Part shown: positions 33,467 through 40,110 of the stretch, in pieces
Layout: each line of letters opens with the position of its first letter
How positions within the stretch are numbered: the first letter of the stretch is position 1
Source: Xanthobacteraceae bacterium
GTDB lineage: Bacteria; Pseudomonadota; Alphaproteobacteria; Rhizobiales; Xanthobacteraceae
Direction of reading: 5' to 3'
Assembly: GCA_022844205.1 (NCBI GenBank)
Contig: JALHMF010000003.1
Coordinates: 248,001-312,000, forward strand
DNA: 64,000 nt
Program-made: the position numbers and the translations under genes
Notes under the pieces: model-generated
Told to the model about the DNA's origin: nothing
What the model saw: the letters and a program-made list of their open reading frames with translations, nothing else
The model's database searches: none

Positions 33467-34917
33467 CAGGCCGCACCCACGCGCAAGACAGGCGACGCCT
33501 CAGCGGAGGCCATGGGAACCGCTGAGGCGCCGCCGCTTTGAGCCGTCGCTACATCCGCGCTCGGCTCTATTGCATCCCGAGGCCCCGCCTGATTGCCCCA
33601 GAAGGTCCAGCCCGCCGGCGCTTCGCCGCGGGCAAAAATTTCAATCTTCGCCATTTCAGGCCAGCAGCGGTCGATCCAGCCGCGCACGAAATCGTGCGGC
33701 TTCACCGAATGACCGGCGAACTCCGCATCGAAGCATGAGACGGACTGCGTGCCGGGCAACGGCGCCGGGATATTTCCGCGACGGGCGAACAGCAGGAATT
33801 CGTGCTGGTCGCGAAACCACCGGCCCATGCCGGTCTTATTGCCGACGCGCTGCTTGTGCCAGACCTGCTGCGAGCCATACTTTCCGCCGCCGACCGGACC
33901 GAGCGGCTCGCCCGCCGGATCGCGCAGTAGCCGACCGTCCACACCGCGCGGACGAAACGCGACAAAGCCCCACTCCGCGAGAATCTCGAGATCGTCCAGG
34001 AGCGACGCGGCGGTCGACCAGTAGCCGATGACGCAATCGGGCGCGGCGAAATCGTTGATCGGAAAATCCAGCAACTCGCGGAACGACATGCATGGGTAAT
34101 GATTGGTCGGCGCCTTCTCCGAGCCGGTCACCTCATCATAGGAATTCGAGGCGCGTGGCACGTCGATGAGCACGATCGGAAAGAGCCGACCAGGAAGGCC
34201 CGGCTTTTTCGCGGCGATCGCCTCGCCCTTCCGCTGTCGTTGGTAATGACGGGCGAAGCTCTTCGCCTTGCGGATCAGCTTCGCCTTGGCGAGAATTTCC
34301 GCCTCGCCGCGAGCGACCAGGACGACCTGCTCCTCGACCGGCAGCGCCGAGACGGCTGCGGCGACGGAGACCGAGACCTCGCCCGCCCGCACCGCCTCCT
34401 GCAGCACCGGCGCACCCTGATCGAGCACCACGCCGGCGGCGCCGACCGAGCGCTTGGACACCTGCAGCATTTCAGCGGCCTCGGCCTGCGTGACCGCCGC
34501 CACGGCAACCGCCTCCTCGGTTTCAAGTGGCAAATTTGCCACTTGATCGGAGGCACCGCGCCGAACCCCGCCATGCCCGAGATTGGCAACCTCCGCCGCG
34601 ACCATGGCGCGCTGGCTTTCGGACAGATGCCGCCGGTGCAGGTTCTGCGACAGGACGAAGGCGAGCGGGTCCCGACCGAACTCACCATCCTCGAACCGGG
34701 CGAACGGCAGGTCGGCATCCGGCAGGCCCGCCGCGCAGGCGGCGGCGTAGCGATTGCGGCCGTCCAGGATCTGGCCCGCGAACAGCACGATGCGTTGCCG
34801 AACGCCATGCGCCGCGACGTCCTCGATCAATGCGCCCAACTCCTGCCCCGCCATGGCGGGAAAGAGACGGCAGAGCCGATGTGGCTCGATCGACGGCAGC
34901 CGGGCGGCGTCGTTCAA
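33466..34917 (-). CDS. ParB-like protein fused to an MT-A70-type methyltransferase
   Basis: A TTG start at 34917 is chosen because it has a GGAGG ribosome site five bases upstream and a four-base overlap (TTGA). The 483-residue protein has a ParB-like N-terminus (ILDGRNRYAAA, QNLHRRHLSESQRAM), a helix-turn-helix at about 140-160 (TQAEAAEMLQVSKRSV), and a C-terminal MT-A70-like methylase with NHYPCMSFREL, VIGYWSTAASLLDDL, GMGRWFRDQHEFLLFARRG and the final RCWPEMAKIEIFARG. The catalytic DPPW is replaced by DVPR (about 249-252). It may be inactive or altered in specificity. Confidence 0.82.
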   Translation of the reverse strand: MNDAARLPSIEPHRLCRLFPAMAGQELGALIEDVAAHGVRQRIVLFAGQILDGRNRYAAACAAGLPDADLPFARFEDGEFGRDPLAFVLSQNLHRRHLSESQRAMVAAEVANLGHGGVRRGASDQVANLPLETEEAVAVAAVTQAEAAEMLQVSKRSVGAAGVVLDQGAPVLQEAVRAGEVSVSVAAAVSALPVEEQVVLVARGEAEILAKAKLIRKAKSFARHYQRQRKGEAIAAKKPGLPGRLFPIVLIDVPRASNSYDEVTGSEKAPTNHYPCMSFRELLDFPINDFAAPDCVIGYWSTAASLLDDLEILAEWGFVAFRPRGVDGRLLRDPAGEPLGPVGGGKYGSQQVWHKQRVGNKTGMGRWFRDQHEFLLFARRGNIPAPLPGTQSVSCFDAEFAGHSVKPHDFVRGWIDRCWPEMAKIEIFARGEAPAGWTFWGNQAGPRDAIEPSADVATAQSGGASAVPMASAEASPVLRVGAA

Positions 34918-35450
34918 TTCGACCTCCGCTTGCGCTCGCGGTCGAACTTGTCGATCTCGGCCAGGATGAGCGCGGCGGCCTTGATAAGATTCCGGCGGAA
35001 ATCGGCGGGCTTCCACCATTCCCGATCCCAAGGCCATCCCGCCGGCGGCACGCGCGGCGGGCCGGACACTCGACTAGAGTGGTCGATATTCGCCCAGAGC
35101 GCGTAGATGGCGCCTGCCTTTGCCAGCACGCCGCGTTCGTGCCCAGCGTCATGTTCGGCGGACCAGCACTCGACGGTCTGCTGACGGTTCCGCTCGGCGA
35201 TCACCGCAGCGGTTCCGGGCGACATCGGAATGCGGATGTGCAGCGCCTCGAACAGCCGCCGCACGCCCATCTGCCGCAGGAACGAAGCGGCGGTCATGAT
35301 CACCGTGAAAGTGAGATTGTCGAACGCGGACAGCGGCAGGCCGAGCCACACCACGAAAAACAGCCACTGCAGCAGAAGCGACAGACCGAAGCCGACCGCG
35401 ATCGAGACCAGCGCCTCCCAGGCGGACGTCGACAGCTTCTGCTTCATCAA
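34914..35450 (-). CDS. Membrane-anchored early phage protein (DUF7220-like plus soluble domain)
   Basis: A 178-residue protein. The first 75 residues hold two hydrophobic segments (ALVSIAVGFGLSLLLQWLFFVV and FTVIMTAASFLRQMGVRRLFE), matching the DUF7220 pattern. A separate domain follows with WSAEHDAGHERGVLAKAGAIYA and PWDREWWKPADFRRNLIKAAAL, a common small domain in phages and bacteria, here fused in one chain. It is placed in the inner membrane with the second domain exposed. Role unknown. Confidence 0.75.
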   Translation of the reverse strand: MMKQKLSTSAWEALVSIAVGFGLSLLLQWLFFVVWLGLPLSAFDNLTFTVIMTAASFLRQMGVRRLFEALHIRIPMSPGTAAVIAERNRQQTVECWSAEHDAGHERGVLAKAGAIYALWANIDHSSRVSGPPRVPPAGWPWDREWWKPADFRRNLIKAAALILAEIDKFDRERKRRSN

Positions 35451-35791
35451 TCGTCTCCGCGACGGCCAGAGGAGCCGAGCGGCGTCGAGTCGAAACCGCA
35501 GGCATGCTTGTATTGATCGAGGAGATCATCGAACGCCTGGCGCTTGGCGCGCTCGTCGGTGGCCTCGTTCTGGATTACCGCGCAGGCGCGGAGCGCCTTC
35601 GGATTGAAGCCGCGGTCCTTGGCGGCGGCGCAGATTTCCTTGACATCCGCGTTCAAGTTCGCCCGCTCGGCGAACAGGCCAGCGATCTGCGAGACGATCT
35701 TCTTCGCCTCTTTTTGCATGGCGCTGGTGAGCACGGTCTCCTCGGCAACCGCACCTGCAGCAGGCGTCGCCGAACCCTTACCCTTCGACAT
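35447..35791 (-). CDS. DUF2312 / GapR-like DNA-binding protein
   Basis: A 114-residue protein. Residues about 30-95 (AKKIVSQIAGLFAERANLNADVKE, AAAKDRGFNPKALRACAVIQN, ERAKRQAFDDLLDQYKHACGF) match the GapR/DUF2312 fold of alphaproteobacterial nucleoid proteins that bind overtwisted, AT-rich DNA. The N-terminus is extended by about 25 Ala/Thr-rich residues. A phage copy could influence DNA topology during replication or host chromosome access. Confidence 0.75.
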   Translation of the reverse strand: MSKGKGSATPAAGAVAEETVLTSAMQKEAKKIVSQIAGLFAERANLNADVKEICAAAKDRGFNPKALRACAVIQNEATDERAKRQAFDDLLDQYKHACGFDSTPLGSSGRRGDD

Positions 35792-36059
35792 GGTAGCCTC
35801 CGAAAATATGCCGCGGCCTCACCGCGTGCGGACCCTTGTGCGATTCAAGCTGGTTCAAATGCGCCCCCTGCCGGATGCGGCGGGCGCATTCGCGCGGCCC
35901 GTTCGGCGCAAAGAAAGTCGTCCGCCGGCGGCGTGTGGTATCGCGGCGCGGCATCTGGCGCTGGAACGAGAGTTTGAGCGCAACATCGAACTGATGCCGG
36001 GCGGCGAGCGCCATGGCGGCGCTTGCCATGGCCATGGCGCGGAAGCCAAACACGCTCAC
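35778..36059 (-). CDS. Small early phage protein, unknown
   Basis: A 93-residue basic protein starting MSVFGFRAMAMASAAMALAARH, ending NQLESHKGPHAVRPRHIFGGYHVEG. It overlaps both neighbours by 4 to 14 bases, as most early genes do. Other frames in the same place (35845-36087 and 35855-36049) are open, but their products look like shadow sequence. No motif is recognised. Confidence 0.5.
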   Translation of the reverse strand: MSVFGFRAMAMASAAMALAARHQFDVALKLSFQRQMPRRDTTRRRRTTFFAPNGPRECARRIRQGAHLNQLESHKGPHAVRPRHIFGGYHVEG

Positions 36060-36313
36060 GGCCCTGCCCTCCGGCCACGCGGATCACAGAGCGACCGAAA
36101 CTCGCCGGTTTTTAGTTTCGGGACCAGCGGCACGTCGCCATGCGGAACCTGATCGAGCGCGTCGAGGCGGTACTGGTCGGCCTCCGGCAGAGGCCGCTGC
36201 TCAAGCCAGCGACCAATCCGGGTGCCGAGCACAACACCGCTGCAGAAAATCATCAGCACGCCCAGCAACTCGAAATAGGGACTCGTCATAATCAACCCGT
36301 CATAGGGATTCAT
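36056..36313 (-). CDS. Small single-span membrane protein
   Basis: An 85-residue protein starting MNPYDGLIMTSPYFELLGVLMIFCSGVVLG, with one hydrophobic span (residues about 14-30), then a polar tail (PLPEADQYRLDALDQVPHG). ATG 36313 gives an ATGA overlap with the upstream gene. A conserved unknown membrane protein of phage early regions. Confidence 0.62.
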   Translation of the reverse strand: MNPYDGLIMTSPYFELLGVLMIFCSGVVLGTRIGRWLEQRPLPEADQYRLDALDQVPHGDVPLVPKLKTGEFRSLCDPRGRRAGP

Positions 36314-36609
36314 GCTGCCGCCCTTTCCTGCTCGGAGAGAAGTTCACGAAGCCGATCGGCCATGGCCTGCAGCGACTCCGCGCAGAGCATCCGCGCATCG
36401 GAGCGATCGACCTCGGCAAAACTGATGAGCCAGGCACAGACGACCAGCGCATAGGAGCGGATCGCACAGACCTGATCGGAGGCGAGTTCATCGCGCAGCC
36501 CGATCGCCTCGGCGCGGATCTCCGCAGGCAGCGCCGAAGTGCCGACGCGGGCCGCGAGATCGAGCGCGCGGCGGGCCAGACAGACAAGGTCGGTCTCGGG
36601 ATTGATCAT
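36310..36609 (-). CDS. Small early phage protein, unknown
   Basis: ATG 36609 (MINPETDLVCLARRALDLAAR) overlaps the upstream gene by four bases. The 99-residue product is helical, with RSYALVVCAWLISFAEVDRSDARML and a closing acid-rich helix. No motif supports a function. The longer frame to 36828 is a shadow of the preceding gene. Confidence 0.6.
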   Translation of the reverse strand: MINPETDLVCLARRALDLAARVGTSALPAEIRAEAIGLRDELASDQVCAIRSYALVVCAWLISFAEVDRSDARMLCAESLQAMADRLRELLSEQERAAA

Positions 36610-37076
36610 CGGCGCGCTCCGGAAAGCGCGACCGGCACCGCCGCAGGGGGACCAGCGGCCACGACAGGATTCGGGCCTGCGGCGGCTGGATTTTCGGCGG
36701 TGCCGGCACCACCAGCGAGAGGCGCCTCGCGGGTATCCTGTTCCGCGCCGATCACCAGCACCTCGTCGTGATCGAGCAACAGGCGGAATGAGCGGTCCAG
36801 ATGATTGCCGCGGGCGAGCACGAAGCAATGCAGCGGCGACAGCATGGCGCGTAGGGAATTGAGATCACGATCGAGCGCGCCGGGCGCCACACTCGCGAGC
36901 AAGGCCAGGCGGGCGCGCGATATCCATCCGGAGTGCCCTCCGGCGCGGCGAAACTCCGCGCGCACCTGAAACAGCACGCCGAACAGGCGAGCATGCGACT
37001 CCGGCAGTGAACGGGCGTGCTCGCCGGTCTCGAGTGAGCGATCGCGCGGATTCCAGCGGAGCGGCGGCTTTTTCAT
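36606..37076 (-). CDS. Early phage protein, unknown
   Basis: ATG 37076 (MKKPPLRWNPRDRSLETGEH) is the first in a plausible position; the extension to 37103 adds nine residues. The 156-residue product has an HSGWISRARLALLASVAPGALDRD helical part, then SPLHCFVLARGNHLDRSFRLLLDHDEVLVIG, with an Ala/Gly/Pro-rich tail. First gene of the long minus-strand early operon. Function not recognised. Confidence 0.58.
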   Translation of the reverse strand: MKKPPLRWNPRDRSLETGEHARSLPESHARLFGVLFQVRAEFRRAGGHSGWISRARLALLASVAPGALDRDLNSLRAMLSPLHCFVLARGNHLDRSFRLLLDHDEVLVIGAEQDTREAPLAGGAGTAENPAAAGPNPVVAAGPPAAVPVALSGARR

Positions 37077-37102
37077 GCCCGCCTCCCGAACCCGGAGATA
37101 CA

Positions 37103-37142
37103 CAATTCACAATTTGTTGTTGCGCGCGGAGCCTGTGAATTG
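37103..37142. promoter_or_regulatory. Inverted repeat upstream of the early operon
   Basis: Nine-base arms CAATTCACA (37103-37111) and TGTGAATTG (37134-37142) with a 22-base spacer lie just upstream of the first minus-strand early gene at 37076 and before the plus-strand gene at 37232. Placement in a divergent promoter region suggests a regulator-binding site. The regulator is unknown. Confidence 0.4.
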
Positions 37143-37231
37143 GTTGCAGGAATGGACCCAGCCGATGGAACACGCGTCAAAAGCGCGTAGCTTTTTGGAG
37201 TACGCGTGCCCTGTTGCCTTGGAGTAACAAG

Positions 37232-37585
37232 ATGACCGCGAGCAAACCTCCCGCCCTCTATGCGCCGTTCGAGACGCCCATCATCACCGCCGACCGCCTC
37301 GCATGGCTGGATCTGAACGGCGACCGCACCCGCTTTATTTTCGCCCGCGACCGGCGAATTTTTCATGGAAAGCTGAGTGAGATCGTGAGCCAGCAGGCCG
37401 GAGAGATCGACTTTCCGACCGAACAGATCATGCCGGCCATCCTGTTCACGATCGAGCGAACGGGCCTGCTGGTGGCCGATCACCTCTGGCAGAAGCTGGT
37501 TCGGATAAGCCCCCATGCCCAGAGCCTCAACCGGCCTTCGGGGTTGGTACGGCGGACGGCTCGCGCCAGAGATCGGGACGCATAA
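37232..37585 (+). CDS. Small plus-strand phage protein, unknown
   Basis: ATG 37232 has a TTGGAGTAACAAG ribosome region. The 117-residue product has a regular coding look, with ITADRLAWLDLNGDRTRFIF, DRRIFHGKLSEIVSQQAGEID and ILFTIERTGLLVADHLWQKLV. The C-terminus is basic and overlaps the convergent Cro-like gene by 59 bases, so the last part may not be under protein-level selection. Function unknown. Confidence 0.5.
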   Translation: MTASKPPALYAPFETPIITADRLAWLDLNGDRTRFIFARDRRIFHGKLSEIVSQQAGEIDFPTEQIMPAILFTIERTGLLVADHLWQKLVRISPHAQSLNRPSGLVRRTARARDRDA

Positions 37586-37793
37586 CGGAACCGGGCACTT
37601 GGCCGGCGCTTAGAACGTGGATCTGGATGGCCGCCTTGGGCGAGCACTGGCCGCCGCGGAGGAGCCGGGACAGCCACACCTCGGACTTGCCGAGTTCCTC
37701 GGCGAAGGCCCGGTTGGTTTTCCAGCGGGCGCGATTTTGCTCGAGGAAGGCGGCGAGCACCTCGCCGGGCGGTGTTTTCAGGCTGAGTTCCAC
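37527..37793 (-). CDS. YdaS/Cro-like helix-turn-helix protein
   Basis: An 88-residue protein with VLAAFLEQNRARWKTNRAFAEELGKSEVWLSRLLRGG as its helix-turn-helix region, followed by CSPKAAIQIHVLSAG. This matches YdaS/Cro-type proteins of phage switches. It is divergent from the XRE repressor with operators between, and would help the lytic decision. It converges on the plus-strand gene to its left. Confidence 0.72.
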   Translation of the reverse strand: MELSLKTPPGEVLAAFLEQNRARWKTNRAFAEELGKSEVWLSRLLRGGQCSPKAAIQIHVLSAGQVPGSVMRPDLWREPSAVPTPKAG

Positions 37794-37831
37794 GGCAGAG
37801 TTTCCGCTTGCTGGTCCGAATCAGGGCGTTA

Positions 37832-37850
37832 CCTTTACTTAAAAGAAAGT
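37832..37850 (-). promoter_or_regulatory. Repressor operator, switch region
   Basis: Minus strand reads ACTTTCTTTTAAGTAAAGG, matching the two sites downstream of the repressor (ACTTTCCTTTAAAGAAAGT, ACTTTCCTTTAAGTAAAGT) at 16-17 of 19 positions. It lies between the Cro-like start (37793) and the repressor start, where it could overlap the promoter of either. Confidence 0.65.
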
Positions 37851-37874
37851 TAGGTAGCCGCCTTGTCAACCAGT

Positions 37875-37890
37875 GGACTTTACTTTGAGG
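37875..37890 (+). promoter_or_regulatory. Partial operator before the repressor gene
   Basis: GGACTTTACTTTGAGG preserves the left half ACTTTxCTTT of the operator consensus directly over the repressor ribosome-binding region (start 37893). It could be a weaker autoregulatory site. Confidence 0.4.
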
Positions 37891-37892
37891 CC

Positions 37893-38258
37893 ATGGAGCC
37901 TCGTTTACCCGGCCTGCAATCTTTCCTTATGGGAAAGGGCCAGCCGAGGCGCCGCATCTACCTGAAGGAATGGCGCGAGCATCGCGGCTATTCGCAGGAA
38001 AAACTGGCCGAACTGACCGACCGGACGATCGGCAACATCTCCAAGATCGAGCGCGGATTAACCGATTTTACGGGCACAAGCCTGCGGGAATTCGCGATCG
38101 CCCTGGAATGCGATGAACTCGACATTTTGACCCGCCCGCCGACCGAATACGAAAACCTGTGGAAACTTTACGGGCGGGCCAGCCCCGAGGCCCGGCGGCA
38201 GTTCGAGCGGATGGCGCAGGCCCTCTTAGGACCAGAAAAACCGGACCCGGAGCGCTGA
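37893..38258 (+). CDS. XRE-family phage repressor
   Basis: ATG 37893 (MEPRLPGLQSFLMGKGQ) has GAGG just upstream; a TTG at 37863 is an alternative. The 121-residue product has an XRE helix-turn-helix at about 30-75 (LKEWREHRGYSQEKLAELTDRTIGNISKIERG, then LREFAIALE) and a short C-terminal helical part. It has no peptidase S24 domain, so induction is not by LexA-type self-cleavage. The stop overlaps the operator at 38258. Confidence 0.75.
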   Translation: MEPRLPGLQSFLMGKGQPRRRIYLKEWREHRGYSQEKLAELTDRTIGNISKIERGLTDFTGTSLREFAIALECDELDILTRPPTEYENLWKLYGRASPEARRQFERMAQALLGPEKPDPER

Positions 38259-38276
38259 CTTTCCTTTAAAGAAAGT
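38258..38276. promoter_or_regulatory. Repressor operator, downstream site 1
   Basis: ACTTTCCTTTAAAGAAAGT, with six-base arms ACTTTC and GAAAGT. It overlaps the repressor stop codon (38256-38258), ahead of the plus-strand gene at 38343. Confidence 0.7.
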
Positions 38277-38291
38277 TCCGGTTGACCTTGC

Positions 38292-38312
38292 GACTTTCCT
38301 TTAAGTAAAGTC
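38292..38312. promoter_or_regulatory. Repressor operator, downstream site 2
   Basis: Perfect six-base arms GACTTT and AAAGTC around TCCTTTAAGT-type centre (38292-38312). It repeats the same consensus 34 bases after site 1, so two sites likely control the plus-strand early genes that follow. Confidence 0.7.
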
Positions 38313-38342
38313 GCCCCCTGCAACTCAACGCAGGGGAATCCG

Positions 38343-38681
38343 ATGCCAGGCGCAAAGCCACCGGTCGGCACCATCACCGCCCGCTACACAGACGCCAACA
38401 CCATCCGGCTCTTTCTGGCCGGGACCCATTACGCAACCCTCCAGCGCGCGACCAGGACAGCCCACGGGCGGCAAACCCGCACCACCGGGCGCTGGTATTA
38501 CGCCTGCTGGAACGGACACCCGCGCGGAGGCGGCAGCGCCGGCTTCGCGACCGCCGCCGAAGCCGCGAACATCTGCTGGGGTTACAAGGCGCGGGATCTG
38601 GTCGCGGCGATGCCGCCCTACCAGCCCGAGGAGCCGATCGAGACCGGCGCACTCGCGCGGGCGATCGGAGCCACGGCATGA
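38343..38681 (+). CDS. Plus-strand early phage protein, unknown
   Basis: A 112-residue protein with ITARYTDANTIRLFLAGTHYAT and HPRGGGSAGFATAAEAANICWGYKARDLVA; the last part may bind nucleic acid or ligand through conserved Gly/Trp residues. It follows two repressor operators, so it is probably controlled by the repressor. It overlaps the next small gene by four bases. Confidence 0.6.
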   Translation: MPGAKPPVGTITARYTDANTIRLFLAGTHYATLQRATRTAHGRQTRTTGRWYYACWNGHPRGGGSAGFATAAEAANICWGYKARDLVAAMPPYQPEEPIETGALARAIGATA

Positions 38682-38821
38682 AGCGGCATCCGATCCTCAT
38701 CACCCCGATGTTTCCGCGAGCGCGGATCGACCTGCCCTCGCGGGCTTATCTCGCGGGCGCATTGAACGGCGGGCTTGCAATCGCGACGCTGGCGATCGTG
38801 GCTGCGCTGTTTGCGTTTTAG
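38678..38821 (+). CDS. 47-aa single-span membrane protein
   Basis: Overlaps the previous stop (ATGA). The product begins MKRHPILITPMFPRARIDLP and ends in the hydrophobic segment NGGLAIATLAIVAALFAF. A very small phage membrane protein encoded between two other small genes. Function unknown. Confidence 0.5.
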   Translation: MKRHPILITPMFPRARIDLPSRAYLAGALNGGLAIATLAIVAALFAF

Positions 38822-38831
38822 GAGACGGGCC

Positions 38832-39038
38832 ATGGTCTCCCCCATTCCGAAATTAAAGGCCGATCTAGAATCCGGCGAAGGCGATGTCGTTCTCCCCACC
38901 GGATGGGCCGCGCTACCCGCACTGATGCGCGCCGACCTGCTGAAGGATTGGCTACCTATTCTGCAACAGGAATACGGGAAAGCGCTTCATGAATTCGGAA
39001 AGGAACTGACGATCGCTGCCCAGAGGCCGCGCCCATGA
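38832..39038 (+). CDS. Small phage protein, unknown
   Basis: ATG 38832 (MVSPIPKLKADLESGEGDVV) gives a 68-residue product, GGAGACGGGCC upstream serving as a ribosome site. It has PTGWAALPALMRADLLKDWLPILQQEY, helical in character, and ends ELTIAAQRPRP. No family is recognised. Confidence 0.55.
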   Translation: MVSPIPKLKADLESGEGDVVLPTGWAALPALMRADLLKDWLPILQQEYGKALHEFGKELTIAAQRPRP

Positions 39039-39058
39039 GCAGCCCGCAAGGAGAAGGC

Positions 39059-39385
39059 ATGAGCAAAGGCTTCGTAGAAATGATTTTTATAGACGATGGC
39101 GATGCTCGGCAAACCGACATGCGGCGAACGGCCACGCGAAGGGATTTCAACTCCCTCAAGTGTTTCGACGTGCCTGCGAAGCGCGCGACCTTCCTGCTCG
39201 ATTATCACGACGCCAACGGCGATCTCATCGACACGATTGCCGTCGATAATCATGGCTTCGAGGCGATCACAGGTCACAGACCAAAACCCGCGAGAGCATA
39301 CCGCAAGATTGATCGCGATTATTGGGCAGAGGCTCGGAAAGAATACGCCGCCCTCAGCGCCCGTCAGGGAGCCGAAAGCAAATGA
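39059..39385 (+). CDS. Plus-strand early phage protein, unknown
   Basis: ATG 39059 has AAGGAGAAGGC directly upstream, a better ribosome site than the ATGA overlap at 39035. The 108-residue product starts MSKGFVEMIFIDDGDARQTDM and includes ATFLLDYHDANGDLIDTIAVD. Strand/helix mixture; no motif supports a function. Confidence 0.6.
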   Translation: MSKGFVEMIFIDDGDARQTDMRRTATRRDFNSLKCFDVPAKRATFLLDYHDANGDLIDTIAVDNHGFEAITGHRPKPARAYRKIDRDYWAEARKEYAALSARQGAESK

Positions 39386-39483
39386 GCCGGCGCGACCGCG
39401 AGCACCTCCGGGCGATCGCCCGAGCGGGCGCGCTGCTGGCGATTGTTGTTCTTTTGTTGCTGCCGTTCGCGAGGCTCGGATGA
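39382..39483 (+). CDS. 33-aa membrane peptide
   Basis: ATG 39382 and TGA 39481-39483 both overlap neighbours by four bases (ATGA). The product MSRRDREHLRAIARAGALLA plus a hydrophobic run IVVLLLLPFARLG is a one-span, positively charged peptide. The double overlap supports translation. Function unknown. Confidence 0.5.
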   Translation: MSRRDREHLRAIARAGALLAIVVLLLLPFARLG

Positions 39484-39731
39484 CGACGACCGAGGAGCGG
39501 CTGCGGCGGGCGATGGTGACGATGGCCCACATCGTGCGCCGCCACGGCCCGCAGTACGCGGTTCTGATGGAGCGCATGGAGCGTGACCACCGGGAAGCGC
39601 AGACGAACGAACCCATGGCCCGCGCTGACGCGCTGTTGCGCCTTCACGCGAGCGAAGCCGAACTAGCGCCGCGCCTCGAGCGCAGGCCGCAGAACGTCCA
39701 ACAAAGCGTCCAACAGGACACGGCGGACTGA
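39480..39731 (+). CDS. Small phage protein, last plus-strand gene
   Basis: ATG 39480 overlaps the upstream stop. The 83-residue product begins MTTTEERLRRAMVTMAHIVR, is highly charged and helical (RHGPQYAVLMERMERDHREAQ), and ends SVQQDTAD. It is followed by a weak terminator and the prophage boundary. Confidence 0.6.
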   Translation: MTTTEERLRRAMVTMAHIVRRHGPQYAVLMERMERDHREAQTNEPMARADALLRLHASEAELAPRLERRPQNVQQSVQQDTAD

Positions 39732-39737
39732 TAGCAG

Positions 39738-39760
39738 AAGCCCGCGTTTTGCAGGGCTTT
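39738..39760 (+). terminator. Terminator-like hairpin at prophage right end
   Basis: Arms AAGCCC (39738-39743) and GGGCTT (39754-39759) with loop GCGTTTTGCA, followed by TCTATGG. A second inverted repeat CTATGGTTTTGCATAG (39761-39776) follows. A short terminator or part of the attachment region. Confidence 0.4.
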
Positions 39761-39794
39761 CTATGGTTTTGCATAGTCCGCTGGCGGCCTCCGG

Positions 39795-40110
39795 CTCCGC
39801 CACTACGCAGAACTTCGCTGTAACACGCGCGTTTTCGCTTTGGTGCAAACGACCGCTCGGCATTTCATAGATCAGCGGTCACGCCGGCTTGCGGAGTCTG
39901 CCTTCATTTTGAGGCCGTCGCGGATATTGAGGCCGAGTAGTGTGATGTTTGCTGCACCGGCGACGAGTTCAAGGGCCTGTACTGCATAGAAGGTCATGTC
40001 GAACTCCCCCGCTCGCGCCTTGTACGCCAGGAACAGCGCGGAGGGGATGAGAACGAGAACTCCGTTGGCCGCGATCAGCGGCATGCGCTTGACCTTGACG
40101 CCGACCAGCC
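39795..40110. repeat. 316-bp direct repeat, copy 1
   Basis: Begins CTCCGCCACTACGCAGAACT and matches 42921-43237 almost perfectly. Differences are one missing T near 39904 and a few substitutions (for example CCAGGAAC against CCAGAAAC). Homology stops after CCAGCC at 40110. This copy contains the end of a membrane gene whose complete copy is at 43005-43448. Confidence 0.92.
39872..40110 (-). pseudogene. Truncated copy of the 43005-43448 membrane gene
   Basis: On the minus strand this reads MPLIAANGVLVLIPSALFLA and continues to LNIRDGLKMK, identical to the C-terminal third of the gene at 43005-43448. The missing T at about 39904 changes the C-terminus to ADSASRRDR. The N-terminal two thirds are absent past 40110. 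It is a remnant from duplication. Confidence 0.85.

Larger units (their letters stand above)
1..39794. mobile_element. Siphovirus-like prophage (left end outside window)
   Basis: A continuous set of phage genes: lysis, tail fibres, tail tip, tape measure, tail tube, connectors, capsid, protease, portal, terminase, early genes and an XRE/Cro-type switch. Late gene order matches lambda-like siphoviruses of Hyphomicrobiales. The structural and early genes overlap by 1-20 bases almost throughout, and no structural gene looks broken, so the prophage may be intact. No integrase is visible, so it presumably lies to the left of the window. The right boundary is put at the start of the duplicated sequence at 39795 and is an inference. 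Confidence 0.9.

Noticed and set aside
37077-37231. Possible tRNA-like segment (minus strand GGCTGGGTCCATTCC)
   Set aside because: Superficially T-arm-like, but no acceptor stem, anticodon arm or CCA end can be paired around it.
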